Source: Nitrospira sp. (GTDB lineage: Bacteria > Nitrospirota > Nitrospiria > Nitrospirales > Nitrospiraceae). Taken from it: DNA of 64,000 bases. The DNA lies in NCBI GenBank assembly GCA_030123605.1, contig CP126123.1, positions 1,592,001-1,656,000 on the forward strand. Reading direction: 5' to 3'. Positions within the stretch are counted from its first letter, which is position 1, and the number at the start of each line of letters is the position of its first letter. The position numbers were made by a program, and so were the translations under genes. The notes below the pieces were generated by a model. That model was not told the DNA's origin. It was given only the letters and a program-made list of their open reading frames with translations, and did not search any database. Shown in pieces: positions 9,523 to 21,130 of this stretch.

Positions 9523-10239
9523 CTACCCACACACCCGCTTCAACACCTCTTGATACGCCTCTTCGATCTTGCCCAAATCCTTCCTGAACCGATCCTTATC
9601 CATCGACTCCTTCGTGGTCTGATCCCACAACCGGCAGGTGTCGGGGGAAATTTCGTCGGCCAGGATGAGCCGATTGTGAAAGACGCCGAACTCCAACTTG
9701 AAATCGACCAGGATCATGCGACGTTCTTTGAAGAACGGCAACAACACCGCGTTGATCTTCCTGCCCAGGTCACGCATCTCCCGCAGCACGGCCGGCGTCG
9801 CCACGTTCAACAGGCGGAGGTGATCGTCGTTCACCAACGGATCGCCGAGGGCATCGTCCTTGTAATAGAACTCGATGATTTCCGGCTCGATGGAAACCCC
9901 TTCCTTGAGTCCGAGCCGCTTCGCAAGGCTCCCCGCGACGACGTTCCGCACCACCACCTCGACCGGCACGATCGTCACCTTTTTGGTCAGCATCTCGCGG
10001 TCGCTCACGCGGCCGATGAAATGCGTCGGAATCCCCTGTTGCTCCAAGAGCCGGAACAGTCGTTCCGACACCTTGTTGTTGACCACACCCTTTTCGACGA
10101 TGGTCCCGCGCTTCTGTGCATTGAACGCCGTCGCGTCGTCCTTGAAATACTGCAACACTTGGTCGGGCCGGTCGGTCGTGAAAATTTTCTTGGCCTTGCC
10201 CTCATAGATCATCGTGTCCGTGGGTTCACCAGCCATCAC
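9523..10239 (-). CDS. purC: SAICAR synthetase
   Basis: PurC joins aspartate to CAIR to form SAICAR. The 238-residue protein shows the family opening IYEGKAKKIF, the GTIVEKGVVNNKVSE loop, PVEVVVRNVVAGSL and the signature LVDFKLEFG with LADEISPDTCR. Length is standard. It lies ten bases downstream of cld and upstream of a repeat-containing gap. Confidence 0.97.
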   Translation of the reverse strand: MMAGEPTDTMIYEGKAKKIFTTDRPDQVLQYFKDDATAFNAQKRGTIVEKGVVNNKVSERLFRLLEQQGIPTHFIGRVSDREMLTKKVTIVPVEVVVRNVVAGSLAKRLGLKEGVSIEPEIIEFYYKDDALGDPLVNDDHLRLLNVATPAVLREMRDLGRKINAVLLPFFKERRMILVDFKLEFGVFHNRLILADEISPDTCRLWDQTTKESMDKDRFRKDLGKIEEAYQEVLKRVCG

Positions 10240-10248
10240 GCGCCTCCG

Positions 10249-11043
10249 CTACCGTGCGAACATTTCGAGAATATCGTCGAGGGGCCTGACTGTCCCCAAC
10301 AACGTCGGATGCCCGAACCGCCGATTGTGACGAAACTCTTTCACCTGTTCGAGGGCGCGGATCAGGCCGTGAAACTCCTCCAGCTTCTCCGTTTCGAAGT
10401 AGGTGATGAAGTCGAAGTCGTCCAGTCCGCTGGAATGGTACAATTTTCGTTTCACGACGGACATATAGGGAAGCGCCGCCACGGTGTGCTCCTGTATCAT
10501 GGCCATACGCTGGTCCTGATCGAGGGTCCACCATTCGGCATCTTTTCTGATCGGAATCACGATCACGTAGGATTTTGTCCCGGCCTCGCTCGGCGCCTGT
10601 AGGTCCTTCTTCATCTGCTCAGGGAACCCCGGCACATAGACGGCTTTTTTCGTCAGGCCATGGAAATAACTGGTCGCAACGAGGTGCCGCCCGAACCGCG
10701 TTCCCAACAGCGAGGCCAGAAACTGCTGGCTGTCCGACAGGGCGCGGGCGTGTAACCTGAACATGAAATCGGCATGGTCGGACAGTCCGCGGAGCAGATA
10801 CGACTCGATCACGATCTTATTCGAGAACTGCTCGATCAACCCCTTGGCCTCCGACACCGCGATCACGCGCGCCTCCCCCGTGAGGTCCCACCAATCGTGA
10901 TCCATTTGGAATGCGGCAAACGTGCCGTAGACACCGGGCTCCGTGAGCAATTTGTCTCGTTCATTCGCGCGCGCCGGCCAAGCGGTCGCCGTCACCAGAA
11001 GACCGATCATCAGCGCCATCCTCACGACCGACCAAAGGTTCAT
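10249..11043 (-). CDS. cld: chlorite dismutase, Nitrospira type, exported
   Basis: The heme enzyme splits chlorite into chloride and oxygen. A signal peptide of about 26 residues ends in ARA, implying a periplasmic protein. Counting from the mature end, the proximal heme ligand is His160 (precursor 186, in QEHT) and the distal arginine is Arg173 (precursor 199, in VKRKLYH), both conserved. The long form of about 240 mature residues and motifs such as YGTFAAFQMDHDWWDL and EFRHNRRFGHPTLLGT match the Cld known from Nitrospira. Its place between purB and purC, with a four-base overlap into purB, is unusual for a detoxification gene. Confidence 0.95.
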   Translation of the reverse strand: MNLWSVVRMALMIGLLVTATAWPARANERDKLLTEPGVYGTFAAFQMDHDWWDLTGEARVIAVSEAKGLIEQFSNKIVIESYLLRGLSDHADFMFRLHARALSDSQQFLASLLGTRFGRHLVATSYFHGLTKKAVYVPGFPEQMKKDLQAPSEAGTKSYVIVIPIRKDAEWWTLDQDQRMAMIQEHTVAALPYMSVVKRKLYHSSGLDDFDFITYFETEKLEEFHGLIRALEQVKEFRHNRRFGHPTLLGTVRPLDDILEMFAR

Positions 11044-12374
11044 GCCTGCCTCCTCCGCCGTCGAGTCGATGTCACTGCGCCGATCCCGAACACGCGGCGA
11101 AAGACCTGGTCGAGATGCCGCAAATAATAGGTGGGATCGAAACAGGCCGCAATCTCGCCGGCCGTCAAATGTGCGGTGATGAACGGGTCCTTACCGACGA
11201 GGTCCTTGAACCCGACCCCGCCCTTCCAGGCGGTCATGGCATTGCGCTGGACCGCTTCGTAGGATTCTTTGCGCTGCGCGCCCTTCTCGATGAGCGCCAG
11301 CAGCAATCGTTGCGAGTAGACCAGCCCTCCGGTCAATTCCAGGTTCCGTTTCATGCGCTCAGGATAGACGATCAGGTTTTTCACCAGGTCGGTCACGCGG
11401 GCCAACATGTAATCGACCAAGATCGTGCTGTCCGGCATGATCACCCGTTCGACGGAGGAATGGCTGATGTCGCGCTCGTGCCACAGGGCCACGTTTTCCA
11501 TCGCCGCCAGGCTGTTCGCACGCACCAGGCGGGCCAGGCCGCAGAGGTTTTCCGATGCTATCGGGTTACGTTTGTGCGGCATGGCCGACGAGCCCTTCTG
11601 CCCCTCGGAGAAATACTCCTCCGCCTCCAGCACCTCCGTCCGTTGAAGGTGGCGTATCTCCGTCGCGATTTTTTCGATACTGGCCGCCACCAGCGCCAGC
11701 GCCGAGACATAGGCCGCGTGCCGGTCACGTTGCACCACTTGATTCGAGACCGGGTCTGACGTGAGCCCCAGCTTGACGCAGACATATGCTTCGATGTCCG
11801 GACCTTGATGCGCGAACGTCCCCATGGCCCCAGACAGTTTACCCACGGCAATGTCTTTTCTGGCCGCTTGGAGCCTGGTCCGGTGCCGGCAGGCTTCTTC
11901 GTACCAGATCGCCAATTTGAACCCGAACGACACCGGCTCGCCGTGGATACCGTGCGACCGCCCCACCATCACCGTCCGGCGATGTTCGAACGCCCGCTTC
12001 TTCAACACGGTGATCAATTCATCGAGATCTTCGAGGATCAGGTCGAGCGCTTCGGTCATCTGCACCGCCAGCGACGTATCGACGATGTCCGAGGAGGTCA
12101 GGCCCATATGGAGGAACCGATGATCCGGCCCTACGGAATCGGCGAGCGATTCGAGAAAGGCGATCACATCGTGTTTGGTCACCTTCTCGATTTCGGCGAT
12201 GCGCCTCACGTCGATCTTGGCCTTCTTGCGAATGCGGGCGCTGGTTCCTCGCGGCACCTGCCCGTCACGCTCGAACGCGGCGCAGGCTTGCAATTCGACC
12301 TCGAGCCAGATCTCGTACTTGTGTGTGAGGTCCCAGATGGCGCTCATCCTCGGACGGGTGTAACGGTCAATCAT
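11040..12374 (-). CDS. purB: adenylosuccinate lyase
   Basis: PurB removes fumarate from SAICAR and from adenylosuccinate. The 444-residue protein has the fumarase/ASL signature GSSAMPHKRNPI (residues about 260-272), preceded by the TSSDIVDT and HGEPVSFGFK regions that carry active-site residues. It begins MIDRYTRPRMSAIWD as is usual. Its stop overlaps the start of cld by four bases, so it heads the cld-purC part of the operon. Confidence 0.97.
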   Translation of the reverse strand: MIDRYTRPRMSAIWDLTHKYEIWLEVELQACAAFERDGQVPRGTSARIRKKAKIDVRRIAEIEKVTKHDVIAFLESLADSVGPDHRFLHMGLTSSDIVDTSLAVQMTEALDLILEDLDELITVLKKRAFEHRRTVMVGRSHGIHGEPVSFGFKLAIWYEEACRHRTRLQAARKDIAVGKLSGAMGTFAHQGPDIEAYVCVKLGLTSDPVSNQVVQRDRHAAYVSALALVAASIEKIATEIRHLQRTEVLEAEEYFSEGQKGSSAMPHKRNPIASENLCGLARLVRANSLAAMENVALWHERDISHSSVERVIMPDSTILVDYMLARVTDLVKNLIVYPERMKRNLELTGGLVYSQRLLLALIEKGAQRKESYEAVQRNAMTAWKGGVGFKDLVGKDPFITAHLTAGEIAACFDPTYYLRHLDQVFRRVFGIGAVTSTRRRRRQA

Positions 12375-12439
12375 GTTGGTCTCGTCGTGAGTATCTCGTA
12401 TCTTGCGAAACGTATCTCGTGCACTTCACGCTTCATGCT

Positions 12440-12892
12440 TCACCCATTGCCCACTACCGGCAATTCCGGAAAGGCGTGTTTCCGCTCCAGGCGGGCATCG
12501 GAACTGAGCACTTTGTCGAGGATCCCGTTCACGAATTTCGACGCGTCGTCGTCGCCGAAACTCTTGGCCAGTTCTATCGCCTCGTTCAACGTGACCTTGG
12601 CCGGCACTTCAGGGACGTGCAACAATTCGAAGCAGGCCATGCGAAGAATATTGCGGTCGATGATCGGCATGCGGCTGACTTTCCAATTGGTCGCATAGGT
12701 GGCGATCAGCGCATCCAGCTCCTTCTTGTCGGTCTGGACGCCGACGACCAGCCGTTCCGCGAACGTACGCAGTTCTTCCGTCAGGGGATACTGGATCCAA
12801 AAATCATCCAGCCACGGTCCGGTTTGGCCGTGGATGTCATATTGAAAGAGAATCTGTATCGCCCGCTCACGGGCTTGATGTCGAGAGGCCAT
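12440..12892 (-). CDS. nusB: transcription antitermination factor NusB
   Basis: The 150-residue all-helical protein opens with [16 protein letters not shown] and carries [30 protein letters not shown], the hallmark C-terminal part of NusB. NusB pairs with S10 and binds boxA RNA in rRNA antitermination. It follows ribH by 13 bases, the common ribH-nusB arrangement. Confidence 0.95.
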   Translation of the reverse strand: MASRHQARERAIQILFQYDIHGQTGPWLDDFWIQYPLTEELRTFAERLVVGVQTDKKELDALIATYATNWKVSRMPIIDRNILRMACFELLHVPEVPAKVTLNEAIELAKSFGDDDASKFVNGILDKVLSSDARLERKHAFPELPVVGNG

Positions 12893-12905
12893 AGGACGAC
12901 GCCGA

Positions 12906-13448
12906 TCAGCGCTTCTGCCTCACAGCGGCCCGCCCGGCACGTCGGGGAGCGGTGACCGACGGGGACACATTCCCGCTTTCTTCCTTGCCCAGCACGCGCA
13001 TCACGTTCGCCATTTCGATGGCCGTTTTCGCCGCATCGGCACCGCGATTCATCTTCGCCGGAGCTGCGCGCTCGATCGCTTGCGCCACCGTATCGGTCGT
13101 CAAGACGCCGAACACCACCGGGACATTCGTCTCCATGGAGGCCTGCAGGATACCCCGACTGACTTCCGTGCTGATGAATTCGAAATGGGGCGTATCGCCG
13201 CGGATGACGGCGCCGAGACAGATGACCGCATCGAATCGACCGGAACGGGCGAGCCTGCGGGCTACCAGAGGAATTTCGAAGGCACCCGGCACCCGCACCA
13301 CCTCGATCGCCTCGTCTGTGGCTCCGGCCTTGGTCAAGGCCTTCACACATTCCGCCAGGAGCCGGCTGGTCACGAACTTATTGAATGTGCTCGCGACGAC
13401 ACCGAAGGTCAGGCCCGTCGCCTCATGGGACCCTTTGCGGAGCTTCAT
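12906..13448 (-). CDS. ribH: lumazine synthase
   Basis: RibH condenses the ribBA product with a pyrimidine to form lumazine, the riboflavin precursor. The protein has [32 protein letters not shown] (with the catalytic His) and [11 protein letters not shown] used the ATG at 13448 (180 residues), 24 residues shorter on the N side than the maximal GTG frame would suggest in function; the GTG at 13481 is an alternative. The C-terminal 25 residues are an Ala/Arg-rich tail beyond the usual end. Confidence 0.93.
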   Translation of the reverse strand: MKLRKGSHEATGLTFGVVASTFNKFVTSRLLAECVKALTKAGATDEAIEVVRVPGAFEIPLVARRLARSGRFDAVICLGAVIRGDTPHFEFISTEVSRGILQASMETNVPVVFGVLTTDTVAQAIERAAPAKMNRGADAAKTAIEMANVMRVLGKEESGNVSPSVTAPRRAGRAAVRQKR

Positions 13449-13615
13449 CGGATTGTGTGACGATTCAGGCGTCTCATCCACTCTGTGTGCGCTGAAGAAG
13501 GAATGGTGATCATACCTGGAATCGCTCTCAAATGGCTATACGTTTCAGGCCGTCCCTGTGCCGGCCGTAGCCGAACGGGGCGCAGTGAGTCAGCATCGAA
13601 ACCGGCAGACCGAGG

Positions 13616-14824
13616 TCAGACTTTTTTCAGAATGTGGCCGAGTTTGGACTTCTTTGTCCGGAGATATTTTTCGTTGTGGGTGCGTGGAGGGATCTCGATC
13701 GGGACCCGTTCGACCACCTTCAATCCATATCCATCGACTCCGACAATCTTGCGCGGGTTATTCGTGAGCACGCGGATTTGATGCAGCCCGAGATTGACGA
13801 GAATCTGTGCGCCGACTCCATAATCTCTGAGGTCGGCCTTGAATCCCAGTTTGAGGTTGGCCTCGACCGTGTCGCTGCCTTGATCTTGCAATCCATAGGC
13901 TTTAATCTTGTTCAGCAACCCGATACCGCGACCTTCTTGCTTATTCAGATAGAGCAGCACCCCTCGTCCTTCTTTTTGAATGATCTCCATCGCCTTGTGC
14001 AACTGATCGCGGCAATCGCAACGCAAAGAACCCAGGACTTCGGCCGTCAGACAGCCGGAATGGACCCGCACGAGCGTCGGTTCCTCGTTGACCTGCCCCT
14101 TCACTAAGGCAATGTGCGTCGCGCCGTCGATTTCACTTTCGAATGCGATCGCCTCGAAGTCGCCGAACATGGTCGGCAAAAACGCGCTGGCCGCCCGCCG
14201 CACGAACGTTTCGCGATGCATGCGGTATTCAATGAGCGCCTTGATGGTGATCATTTTCAATTTGTGTTGCTTGGCGAACTTGGTCAATTCCGGCACACGG
14301 GCCATCGTGCCGTCCTCGTTCATGATTTCGCAGATGACTCCGGCGGGATAGAGCCCGGCCAATCGCGCGAGATCCACCGATCCTTCGGTCTGACCTGCGC
14401 GCCGGAGTACGCCGCCGACTTGCGATTTGAGGGGAAAAATGTGGCCGGGTCGCGCCAGATCGACGGGTTTAGAATGGGGATCGAGCGCGACATGGATGGT
14501 CGTGGCGCGGTCCGAGGCAGAAATGCCGGTGGTGATGCCTCTGCGGGCATCGATGGAGACGGTAAAGGCGGTGCCGAACGTGGCGGTATTTTCCACCGCT
14601 TGCGGCGGCAATTGCAGCTCTTCCACCCGCTCCGGCGTCAGCGTCAGACAGATCAAGCCGCGCGCATGCCGCGCCATGAAATTGATGGCCTGTGGGGTGA
14701 CCTTGCCGGCCGCCATGACGAGATCACCCTCGTTTTCGCGATCCTCATCATCGACGAGGATGATGAACTTCCCCTTTTTAATGTCCTTGATTGCGTCTTC
14801 GATCGAGTTAAACGGTGTCGTCAC
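13616..14824 (-). CDS. ribBA: bifunctional DHBP synthase / GTP cyclohydrolase II
   Basis: The N-terminal half makes 3,4-dihydroxy-2-butanone 4-phosphate ([15 protein letters not shown] metal/substrate motif; [13 protein letters not shown]-like region), and the C-terminal half opens the GTP ring (zinc cysteines in [16 protein letters not shown], followed by [16 protein letters not shown]). Both feed riboflavin synthesis with ribH downstream. The family usually begins close to FNSIEDAI, so I chose the GTG at 14824 giving about 402 residues; its ribosome-binding site is very close, and an ATG at 14917 with AGGTG upstream is a real alternative. Confidence 0.93.
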   Translation of the reverse strand: MTTPFNSIEDAIKDIKKGKFIILVDDEDRENEGDLVMAAGKVTPQAINFMARHARGLICLTLTPERVEELQLPPQAVENTATFGTAFTVSIDARRGITTGISASDRATTIHVALDPHSKPVDLARPGHIFPLKSQVGGVLRRAGQTEGSVDLARLAGLYPAGVICEIMNEDGTMARVPELTKFAKQHKLKMITIKALIEYRMHRETFVRRAASAFLPTMFGDFEAIAFESEIDGATHIALVKGQVNEEPTLVRVHSGCLTAEVLGSLRCDCRDQLHKAMEIIQKEGRGVLLYLNKQEGRGIGLLNKIKAYGLQDQGSDTVEANLKLGFKADLRDYGVGAQILVNLGLHQIRVLTNNPRKIVGVDGYGLKVVERVPIEIPPRTHNEKYLRTKKSKLGHILKKV

Positions 14825-14927
14825 GGTTCCTCGCTTACGCGCGCTCCCGACCACCGACGGTCTGTCGCCTTGCCTCGTACCTGCTCGGCCGTCTGTGGCC
14901 CAGCTAACTCTTTTCATCACGCACCTG

Positions 14928-16157
14928 TCAATGGGAAAACCCGCCGACATTGCGAGTCGCGGCAACCCCTCTATGACGCCACCGCAAGGCCGGGCTCACC
15001 GTCACAGCCGCACATGCACTGACGACGGCCAATCCGATGAACCCGATCACGAAGGTTCCCGTGCTTCCCCACAGCAGTCCGAACCAGAGAGGCACGAGAA
15101 ATCCACCGATTCCCCCCGCCGCCCCCACCAATCCTGACGCCACGCCGATATCCTTGGGAAACCACTCTGAGACAATCTGAAAAATCACTCCGTTTCCAAG
15201 CCCCATCACCGCGATCACCGCCATGAACAACCCGACGCCCCCGGTCCGTGCAGAGAGAGATCCCGCCAATGCGGTCGTCAGGGCAAGGAAAACAAACACC
15301 CCCATCAACACCGGTAGGCCACCCCATCGATCCGCCACATACCCACCCACCGGCCGAATCAGGCTCCCTATCAACCCACAGAGAGCCGCAATAGAGCCGG
15401 CGGCGACCGGATCGCTGTCGTATTGTTCATGCAACAACACGGGAAGAAAACTCGTCAACCCCACAAATCCGCCGAAGGTGATGCCGTACATCACACAAAG
15501 CCAGTAGACGGACGGCAGGCGGACCAGCCCCCAAACGGCCTGTCGCCAGGTTCCGCCTGCCACATGACGGGTGGGAGGCGCTTCCTGCACCACCCTCGCG
15601 AAGACGCCCAAGGCCATCAGAATGGGAAGGGCCATGACCCCGCAGGCACCATGCCATCCCAGGGTAGCTTCCCAACGTGGGGCCAATAGGAGGGCCAACA
15701 CCGTCCCGACATTGCCGGAGGCGACCAGTCCCAATACCAGGCCTTGATGGGAGGTGGGATAGACCCGGCTGGCAACCGGCATGGCAACGGCAAAACTCGC
15801 CCCCCCGGCACCCAGTAGAAGACCGATGCCCAGCAGCTCGCCGTAGCTCGTTCCACCAAGGGCGGCCCACAAGGCTGCCGCCAGCTGAAGCCCCAGGACC
15901 AGTAGACCGGTCCGTTTCGCCCCATACCAATCACAGGACCAGCCCGCCGCGACACGCAGCAGCGCCCCGCTCAGAAGCGGCACCGCCACCAGCACACTCA
16001 GTTGGCTCGCCGTCAGCCGAAGTTCTTCACCGATCGCCACGGCCAACGCCCCGAAGAGCAGCCACACCATGAAGCTCACGGCAAGGTGCAACCAAGCACC
16101 AAGCAACGTCGGCCAATGTCCTGAGAGCAGGGCGGAGCCCAAGGTTCTGATGTTCAT
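14928..16157 (-). CDS. NarK-type nitrate/nitrite transporter (MFS)
   Basis: The 409-residue protein has about twelve hydrophobic segments and the two glycine-rich signatures of the nitrate-nitrite porter family: [17 protein letters not shown] near residue 110-125 and [18 protein letters not shown] near residue 325-340. The family carries nitrate in, nitrite out or both. In a nitrite oxidiser it could supply substrate or export nitrate; the direction is inferred. It lies at the head of the ribBA-purF run on the same strand and diverges from the sigma factor gene. Confidence 0.85.
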   Translation of the reverse strand: MNIRTLGSALLSGHWPTLLGAWLHLAVSFMVWLLFGALAVAIGEELRLTASQLSVLVAVPLLSGALLRVAAGWSCDWYGAKRTGLLVLGLQLAAALWAALGGTSYGELLGIGLLLGAGGASFAVAMPVASRVYPTSHQGLVLGLVASGNVGTVLALLLAPRWEATLGWHGACGVMALPILMALGVFARVVQEAPPTRHVAGGTWRQAVWGLVRLPSVYWLCVMYGITFGGFVGLTSFLPVLLHEQYDSDPVAAGSIAALCGLIGSLIRPVGGYVADRWGGLPVLMGVFVFLALTTALAGSLSARTGGVGLFMAVIAVMGLGNGVIFQIVSEWFPKDIGVASGLVGAAGGIGGFLVPLWFGLLWGSTGTFVIGFIGLAVVSACAAVTVSPALRWRHRGVAATRNVGGFSH

Positions 16158-16231
16158 ATCGTGGAGGCACTATACGAGGCGCAATTTCAGAGACGCAAGG
16201 GACCAGCCACGCCGGCCAGGTGAACTCATTG

Positions 16232-16259
16232 TTGCCCGATACCCGACATCTGGTATAGT
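16232..16259 (+). promoter_or_regulatory. predicted promoter of the sigma-32-like gene
   Basis: TTGCCC at 16232-16237 and TATAGT at 16254-16259 are separated by 16 bases and lie 31 bases before the ATG of the sigma factor gene, giving a short leader of about 24 bases. Confidence 0.5.
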
Positions 16260-16289
16260 CACAACTTGCAATGAACGGTTTCGACCAAC

Positions 16290-17300
16290 ATGGCACCACG
16301 TAAGCAGATACAGGACTCCGATGAAGGCTTGGCCGAAGACCAGGTCGAACCTGAACCTCTCGAACCAACGGAGCAAGAGGTCACGGAAGAACATGACGCA
16401 GCGGTCCGGCAGGAATCGAAGGAACCGGAAGAAGCGCCTCTGTCCACCTCGCTGGTTCCGGTCACCACCCTCCAGCAATACCTGACGGAAGTCAGGCGGT
16501 ACCCCTACCTCACCAAGGAAGAAGAGCTGCGCCTCTTCGAGGAATACCAGCAACACGGGAGCCGAGAGGCGGCGGTGAAACTCATCTTGGCCAACCTGCG
16601 GGTCTCCGTCTCCATTGCATCGGAATACCTGCACACCGGCGCCGACCATATGGATTTAATCCAGGAAGGCAATGTCGGATTGATGCAAGCCATCAAAAAG
16701 TTTGACCCGACGAAAAACGTCCGGTTTTATGCCTATGCAGCCTGGTGGGCGCGAGCCTACATTCTCCGATACCTACTGAACACCTACCGCCTAATCAAGG
16801 TCGGCACCACGCAAGACCAACGCAAGCTTTTTTACAATCTAAAAAAAGAAAAGGCCAAGCTCGAACGGGAGGGCTTCGCACCGGACAGTAAACTCTTGGC
16901 GGATCGCCTCAACGTCCGCGAGCGCGATGTCATCGAAATGGACCAGCGGCTGGGCAGCTGGGAACTGTCGTTGGATCAACCCCTCGGCCCGGAACAAGAC
17001 GGCACCTTGATGGATATCCTGCCGGCACGTGACCAGCCGGCGGACGAACAACTGGCCGAGAACCAACTGAAGGCACTGTTTCGACGGAAGCTGGCCGAAT
17101 TCATCACGACCCTCGACGAACGTGAAGAAGACATCCTGCGCAACCGCATCCTCTCCGAAACTCCGTTGACGCTCGAAGACATGGGCGCCAAATACGGCAT
17201 CACCAAGGAACGCACCAGGCAGTTGGAGGCGCGGATCATCAAGCGCCTCCGCGACTACATCAAAAAAGACGTCAAGGACTTTGACCACCTTCGTATGTAA
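16290..17300 (+). CDS. rpoH: RpoH-like alternative sigma factor
   Basis: After an acidic N-terminal extension of about 55 residues the protein has sigma-70 region 1.2/2 (QQYLTEVRRYPYLTKEEE, then ANLRVSVSIASEYL, HMDLIQEGNVGLMQAIKKFD and RFYAYAAWWARAYI) and region 4 (TLEDMGAKYGITKERTRQLEARIIKRLR). The sequence TTQDQRKLFYNLKKEKAKL matches the RpoH box, which marks heat-shock sigma factors. The groESL operon two genes downstream would be a natural target. The acidic N-terminal tail is unusual for RpoH. Confidence 0.82.
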   Translation: MAPRKQIQDSDEGLAEDQVEPEPLEPTEQEVTEEHDAAVRQESKEPEEAPLSTSLVPVTTLQQYLTEVRRYPYLTKEEELRLFEEYQQHGSREAAVKLILANLRVSVSIASEYLHTGADHMDLIQEGNVGLMQAIKKFDPTKNVRFYAYAAWWARAYILRYLLNTYRLIKVGTTQDQRKLFYNLKKEKAKLEREGFAPDSKLLADRLNVRERDVIEMDQRLGSWELSLDQPLGPEQDGTLMDILPARDQPADEQLAENQLKALFRRKLAEFITTLDEREEDILRNRILSETPLTLEDMGAKYGITKERTRQLEARIIKRLRDYIKKDVKDFDHLRM

Positions 17301-18816
17301 AGCAGCCATCGCCGTGGTTCTGGCGGCCATGGCATTTTTCGTCCCCGTCCGCTCGTACGCCGCCTCCCCGATCGCCCTGGAGAATGCTCGGCTGGGAACG
17401 TCCCATTGGGTGCTGACCGATCCCGCCGATCATGAGGTCGAAGGCTATGCCTCAGCCACCAGTGTCCAGCGCGGCGAACCACTCCGACTGTATATCAACA
17501 GCACAGATCCAAGTGTGACAGTCGACGTCTACCGCATGGGGTGGTATGGAGGCAGCGGTGCAAGGTTGGTCCAAGGCGGCATCATCCTACCGGGAATCCA
17601 ACAGCCCATGCCGGCTCCCGACCCTGTGACCGGCCTCATCGAGTGTGACTGGCAGGTGTCCTATACGTTGTCCACGCAGGCCGATGATCCGCGTGAGTGG
17701 CTGAGCGGCGTTTATCTCGCCAAGTTGACCGGTAGGCCCAGCGGCAAACAGAGTTACATCATCTTCGTCGTCAGGGAAGACGAGCGGCCGTCCGATTTTC
17801 TCTTTCAGTCCAGTGTCACAACCTTTCAGGCTTACAACAACTGGGGTGGGAAATCGACCTATCCCTCGAACAGTCGCGAGGAGCGATGGGCCAGAACGGT
17901 CTCATTCAACCGGCCTTACGGCAAAAGCCAACACCCCCGCGGCGACAGCGGCACGGGCGCCGGGGAATTCCTGACCGCCCTGTCGATCCACCCTACCAGG
18001 TCCCTCTCGACCGCCGGCTGGGAATACAACATGGTCCGTTGGCTGGAGCGCGAAGGCTACGATGTCACCTACAGCACCGACCTCGACACGCACAGCCGGG
18101 CAGACTTTTGGAAGGGACACAAGGCCTGGCTCTCGGTCGGCCATGACGAATACTGGTCATGGGAAATGCGGCGCCAAGTGGAGGAGGCTCGAAGCCACGG
18201 AATCGGCCTCGGCTTCTTCTCCGCCAATACCTGCTATTGGCAGATCAGACTCGAGCCCAGTCGGATCACGGGCGAGCCGAACCGAACCATGGTCGCCTAT
18301 AAGGAAGCAGCCCTGCAGGAGGATCCCTTGGCGCTGGATGAAAATCCATCCAACGACCACCTGATCACCGTCCAATGGCGCGACCAACCGGTGAATCGCC
18401 CAGAGCAGGACCTGCTCGGCGTCATGTATGGGGCGGTGCCGGTGGAGGGAGATATCCTGATCACATCGCCCTCACACCCGTTGTTTGCTGCAGTAGAGTT
18501 GCCTACCGACCATCGCCTCCCCGGCCTGCTGGGTTACGAAATCGACCGCGCTTTTCCGAACGGACCGGCCGGTTTGACCATCCTCGCCCACTCCCCTTAT
18601 TCCAAGGACGGACCGATCGTCCATGGTGATATGACCCTGTACGAAGTACCAAGCGGCGCCCGGGTGTTCGCGGCGGGAACGATCCAATGGAGTTGGGGGC
18701 TCGACGATTACAACGTTCCGCAGTTGCGGACCGCCCGGTCCAGCCAGGCGGTCCGGCAAATCACCCGCAACGTGTTGGAGTTTCTTGCCCGAACGGCTCC
18801 GCCTGTTGCTCCATAA
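17281..18816 (+). CDS. secreted dimethylformamidase-beta-like protein
   Basis: A TTG at 17281, overlapping the end of the sigma gene, gives a 511-residue precursor with a signal peptide (hydrophobic VVLAAMAFFV, cleavage near SYAA). The body shows VDVYRMGWYGG, TTFQAYNNWGGKSTY and the SVGHDEYWSWEMR motif characteristic of the large subunit family of N,N-dimethylformamidase. That enzyme hydrolyses amides, but most family members are uncharacterised and I see no direct proof of the substrate. An ATG at 17329 would remove most of the signal peptide and is less likely. The overlap implies co-expression with the sigma factor. Confidence 0.75.
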   Translation: MTTFVCKAAIAVVLAAMAFFVPVRSYAASPIALENARLGTSHWVLTDPADHEVEGYASATSVQRGEPLRLYINSTDPSVTVDVYRMGWYGGSGARLVQGGIILPGIQQPMPAPDPVTGLIECDWQVSYTLSTQADDPREWLSGVYLAKLTGRPSGKQSYIIFVVREDERPSDFLFQSSVTTFQAYNNWGGKSTYPSNSREERWARTVSFNRPYGKSQHPRGDSGTGAGEFLTALSIHPTRSLSTAGWEYNMVRWLEREGYDVTYSTDLDTHSRADFWKGHKAWLSVGHDEYWSWEMRRQVEEARSHGIGLGFFSANTCYWQIRLEPSRITGEPNRTMVAYKEAALQEDPLALDENPSNDHLITVQWRDQPVNRPEQDLLGVMYGAVPVEGDILITSPSHPLFAAVELPTDHRLPGLLGYEIDRAFPNGPAGLTILAHSPYSKDGPIVHGDMTLYEVPSGARVFAAGTIQWSWGLDDYNVPQLRTARSSQAVRQITRNVLEFLARTAPPVAP

Positions 18817-18993
18817 CCAAGCCCGTTCTGCATTCTCCATCCTCTCCGGTCGCAAGCCGGTCACATTCGCGGCTCCGAACAGGCACTTTTCTGATTCACG
18901 GACAGAAAACCGCAAATATTCTACAGGGAATCAATAATTTACGAAGCATTATCCCATTGCATATGGACGCGGAATAATTTTATAGTTCATCCA

Positions 18994-19021
18994 TTGACTT
19001 GCCTCGGTCCAGCGCTATCTA
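18994..19021 (+). promoter_or_regulatory. predicted groESL promoter
   Basis: TTGACT at 18994-18999 and TATCTA at 19016-19021 are spaced by 16 bases. The rest of the 319-base gap before groES holds no CIRCE inverted repeat, so HrcA control is not evident; control by the sigma-32-like factor upstream is possible but no clear sigma-32 box was found. Nothing else was seen in 18817-18993. Confidence 0.55.
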
Positions 19022-19135
19022 TGTGTCGAGTTTTCTGCAGGTCGACCTTGCAGTAACACGTCAGAGCTGAATTTCCAGCTTTTACACAACTGTACATCGG
19101 GGCCTAGATGCTCACTACCAGAAGGAGGATTGGGT

Positions 19136-19438
19136 ATGGCTACGGAAGCGAAGGAGAAGAAGTCAACGGCTGCGAAGAATTTCCAACCGCTCGGTGATCG
19201 TCTGTTCGTCACCTACACCGAGGAGATGGAACGGACCTCCGGCGGAATCTACGTGCCTGACTCTGCAAAAGAAAAGCCGCAGCGGGGTATCGTGCAAGCT
19301 ATCGGGAAGAAGGTCGAGAACATCAAGGTCGGCGACCAGATCCTGTTCGACAAGTACTCCGGCAGCAAACTGCGGATCGAAGATGAAGAATGTCTCATCC
19401 TCAAGGAAGAAGATGTCCTAGGCATCTTTACCCATTGA
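19136..19438 (+). CDS. groES: co-chaperonin GroES
   Basis: The 100-residue protein contains QPLGDRLFVTY, the mobile-loop region ERTSGGIYVPDSAKEKPQRG and VGDQILFDKYSG, all typical of GroES. It has a lysine-rich N-terminal extension of about 15 residues. The ATG at 19136 follows GGAGG by seven bases. It caps GroEL and lies 51 bases before groEL. Confidence 0.96.
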   Translation: MATEAKEKKSTAAKNFQPLGDRLFVTYTEEMERTSGGIYVPDSAKEKPQRGIVQAIGKKVENIKVGDQILFDKYSGSKLRIEDEECLILKEEDVLGIFTH

Positions 19439-19489
19439 ACTCAGCTGAACCAACCGATTACCAGACGATCAGACTAATGGAGGAAGACC

Positions 19490-21126
<1,637 letters not shown>

Positions 21127-21130
<4 letters not shown>

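Noticed and set aside
9490-10602. Plus-strand ORF of 370 codons antisense to purC and cld
   Set aside because: It is rich in His, Arg and Leu, has no ribosome-binding site or family motif, and lies over two certain genes; it is a GC-driven shadow.
18817-19135. CIRCE/HrcA operator before groESL
   Set aside because: No TTAGCACTC-type inverted repeat was found in the gap; only an ordinary promoter is seen.
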